A stretch of DNA of 64,000 nt from Alphaproteobacteria bacterium (GTDB taxonomy: Bacteria; Myxococcota_A; UBA796; GCA-2862545). Below, piece by piece: positions 63,709 to 64,000 of this stretch. The stretch spans positions 124,001-188,000 of the forward strand of contig JACKEO010000003.1 in NCBI GenBank assembly GCA_020632955.1, in the 5' to 3' direction. Below the pieces are notes generated by a model. That model made no database searches. It had not been told where the DNA came from and was given only the letters and a program-made list of their open reading frames with translations. Each line of letters opens with the position of its first letter. The first letter of the stretch is position 1. The position numbers and the translations under genes were made by a program.

Positions 63709-64000
63709 TGGCTTCGGTCGGGCTGGCTGATCCTCGGGGCCGTGCTGTGGGCGGAGCCCGCCAGGGCCCAGGCCTCCATCGACATCCAGCGCTTCGATCC
63801 GCTGCCGCAGCGTCTGGGCTTCACCCGGGCGCGCGAGGCCGAGCATGTCGACAAGGGCATGTTCATCGGCTCGCTCACGGCGAACTACGCGCTGCACCCC
63901 TTCGAGATCGGCGACCCCGACACCGGGGAGCGCCTCGCTGGCGTCGTCGACCACATGATCGGTCTCGACCTCGGCGTGTCGTACGCGCCGCTCGACTGGC
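63688..64000 (+). CDS. OmpA-type outer-membrane protein, 3' end beyond window
   Basis: The visible 104 residues start at a GTG inside the tail of the SGD gene in the same frame. They contain a signal peptide (SGWLILGAVLWAEPARAQA) and then SIDIQRFDPLPQRLGFTRAREAEHV, FIGSLTANYALHPFEIG and VDHMIGLDLGVSYAPLDW. This is the usual N-terminal beta-barrel start of myxobacterial OmpA-family proteins. Either it is a separate gene whose upstream neighbour has lost its stop through an indel near the Arg run, or the two are truly fused. A TGA at 63728-63730 in another frame would end the upstream gene after a one-base shift. Confidence 0.6.
   Translation, partial: MGSRRRRWLRSGWLILGAVLWAEPARAQASIDIQRFDPLPQRLGFTRAREAEHVDKGMFIGSLTANYALHPFEIGDPDTGERLAGVVDHMIGLDLGVSYAPLDW

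Noticed and set aside
62206..63954. Antisense open frame reading Val-Ala-Gly-Val-Thr repeats
   Set aside because: It is the reverse reading of the SGD codon repeat and of the calcium-binding repeats. It has no start context or signal peptide.

Overview
This window is about 64 kb of very GC-rich DNA (well over 65% by eye) from what looks like a myxobacterial-type genome (Myxococcota). The evidence is C-terminal MYXO-CTERM-like anchors, MopE-type metal-binding repeats, an extreme Ser-Gly-Asp repeat protein, a kinase-cyclase-ATPase-TPR signalling giant, a TonB receptor with a carboxypeptidase-like plug extension, and many outer-membrane-type lipoproteins. There is no rRNA, prophage, insertion sequence or CRISPR array. 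Coding density is high, and junctions between co-oriented genes often overlap as GTGA or TGATG. Long ORFs on the wrong strand are shadows caused by GC-rich codon use.

Layout. 94-4956 (minus): an ExbB-ExbD-TonB-receptor operon with a perfect 20-bp palindrome in its leader. 5071-5238: tRNA-Cys with promoter and terminator. 5341-9021: a class A penicillin-binding protein with a large insertion in its transpeptidase domain, plus a small membrane protein. 9214-11012: an RGS-domain-like protein, tRNA-Met, and a Crp/Fnr-family regulator with a candidate operator. 11053-14770: a DUF507 protein, two lipoproteins and an MepM-like M23 endopeptidase. 14958-17845: clpX-yqgE and a DnaJ-like protein. 17871-24208: the 1325-residue kinase/cyclase/ATPase protein, an orphan fused Dpp-type ABC ATPase and a stand-alone Nfu N-terminal-domain protein. 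24303-29393: a HEAT-repeat lipoprotein, a small conserved protein, YqeY, a DEAD-box RNA helicase and a TIGR01777-type epimerase. 29445-38409: a degenerate EAL protein, a methyltransferase/ATP-grasp fusion, TrmB, a JAB-DinG helicase fusion, RNase Z and MutY. 38498-45787: a CinA-like protein, two related membrane proteins with FHA-like N-termini, CoaD, a thioredoxin-tailed periplasmic protein and GlmS. 45774-53653: a propeller-like protein, a MopE lipoprotein, a B12-binding radical SAM protein and a beta-helix MopE surface protein. 53713-59108: an alpha/beta hydrolase and three sulfatase-like lipoproteins with Thr at the nucleophile position. 59119-64000: a membrane protein, then the SGD-repeat protein, whose reading frame is broken in the assembly, running in-frame into an OmpA-type outer-membrane protein cut by the window edge.

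Themes. Envelope functions dominate: TonB uptake, peptidoglycan synthesis and cutting, UDP-GlcNAc precursor supply through GlmS, lipoproteins and surface-anchored calcium/metal-binding proteins. The most unusual items are the receptor that carries two TonB C-terminal-like domains, the RGS-like bacterial protein, the Thr-type sulfatase trio, the recurrent Cys-x-Cys lipoprotein N-terminus, the His/Asp/Cys metal-binding-like repeats ahead of the SGD tract, and a shared (G)TTAG-type promoter core seen at both tRNAs and many operon heads.
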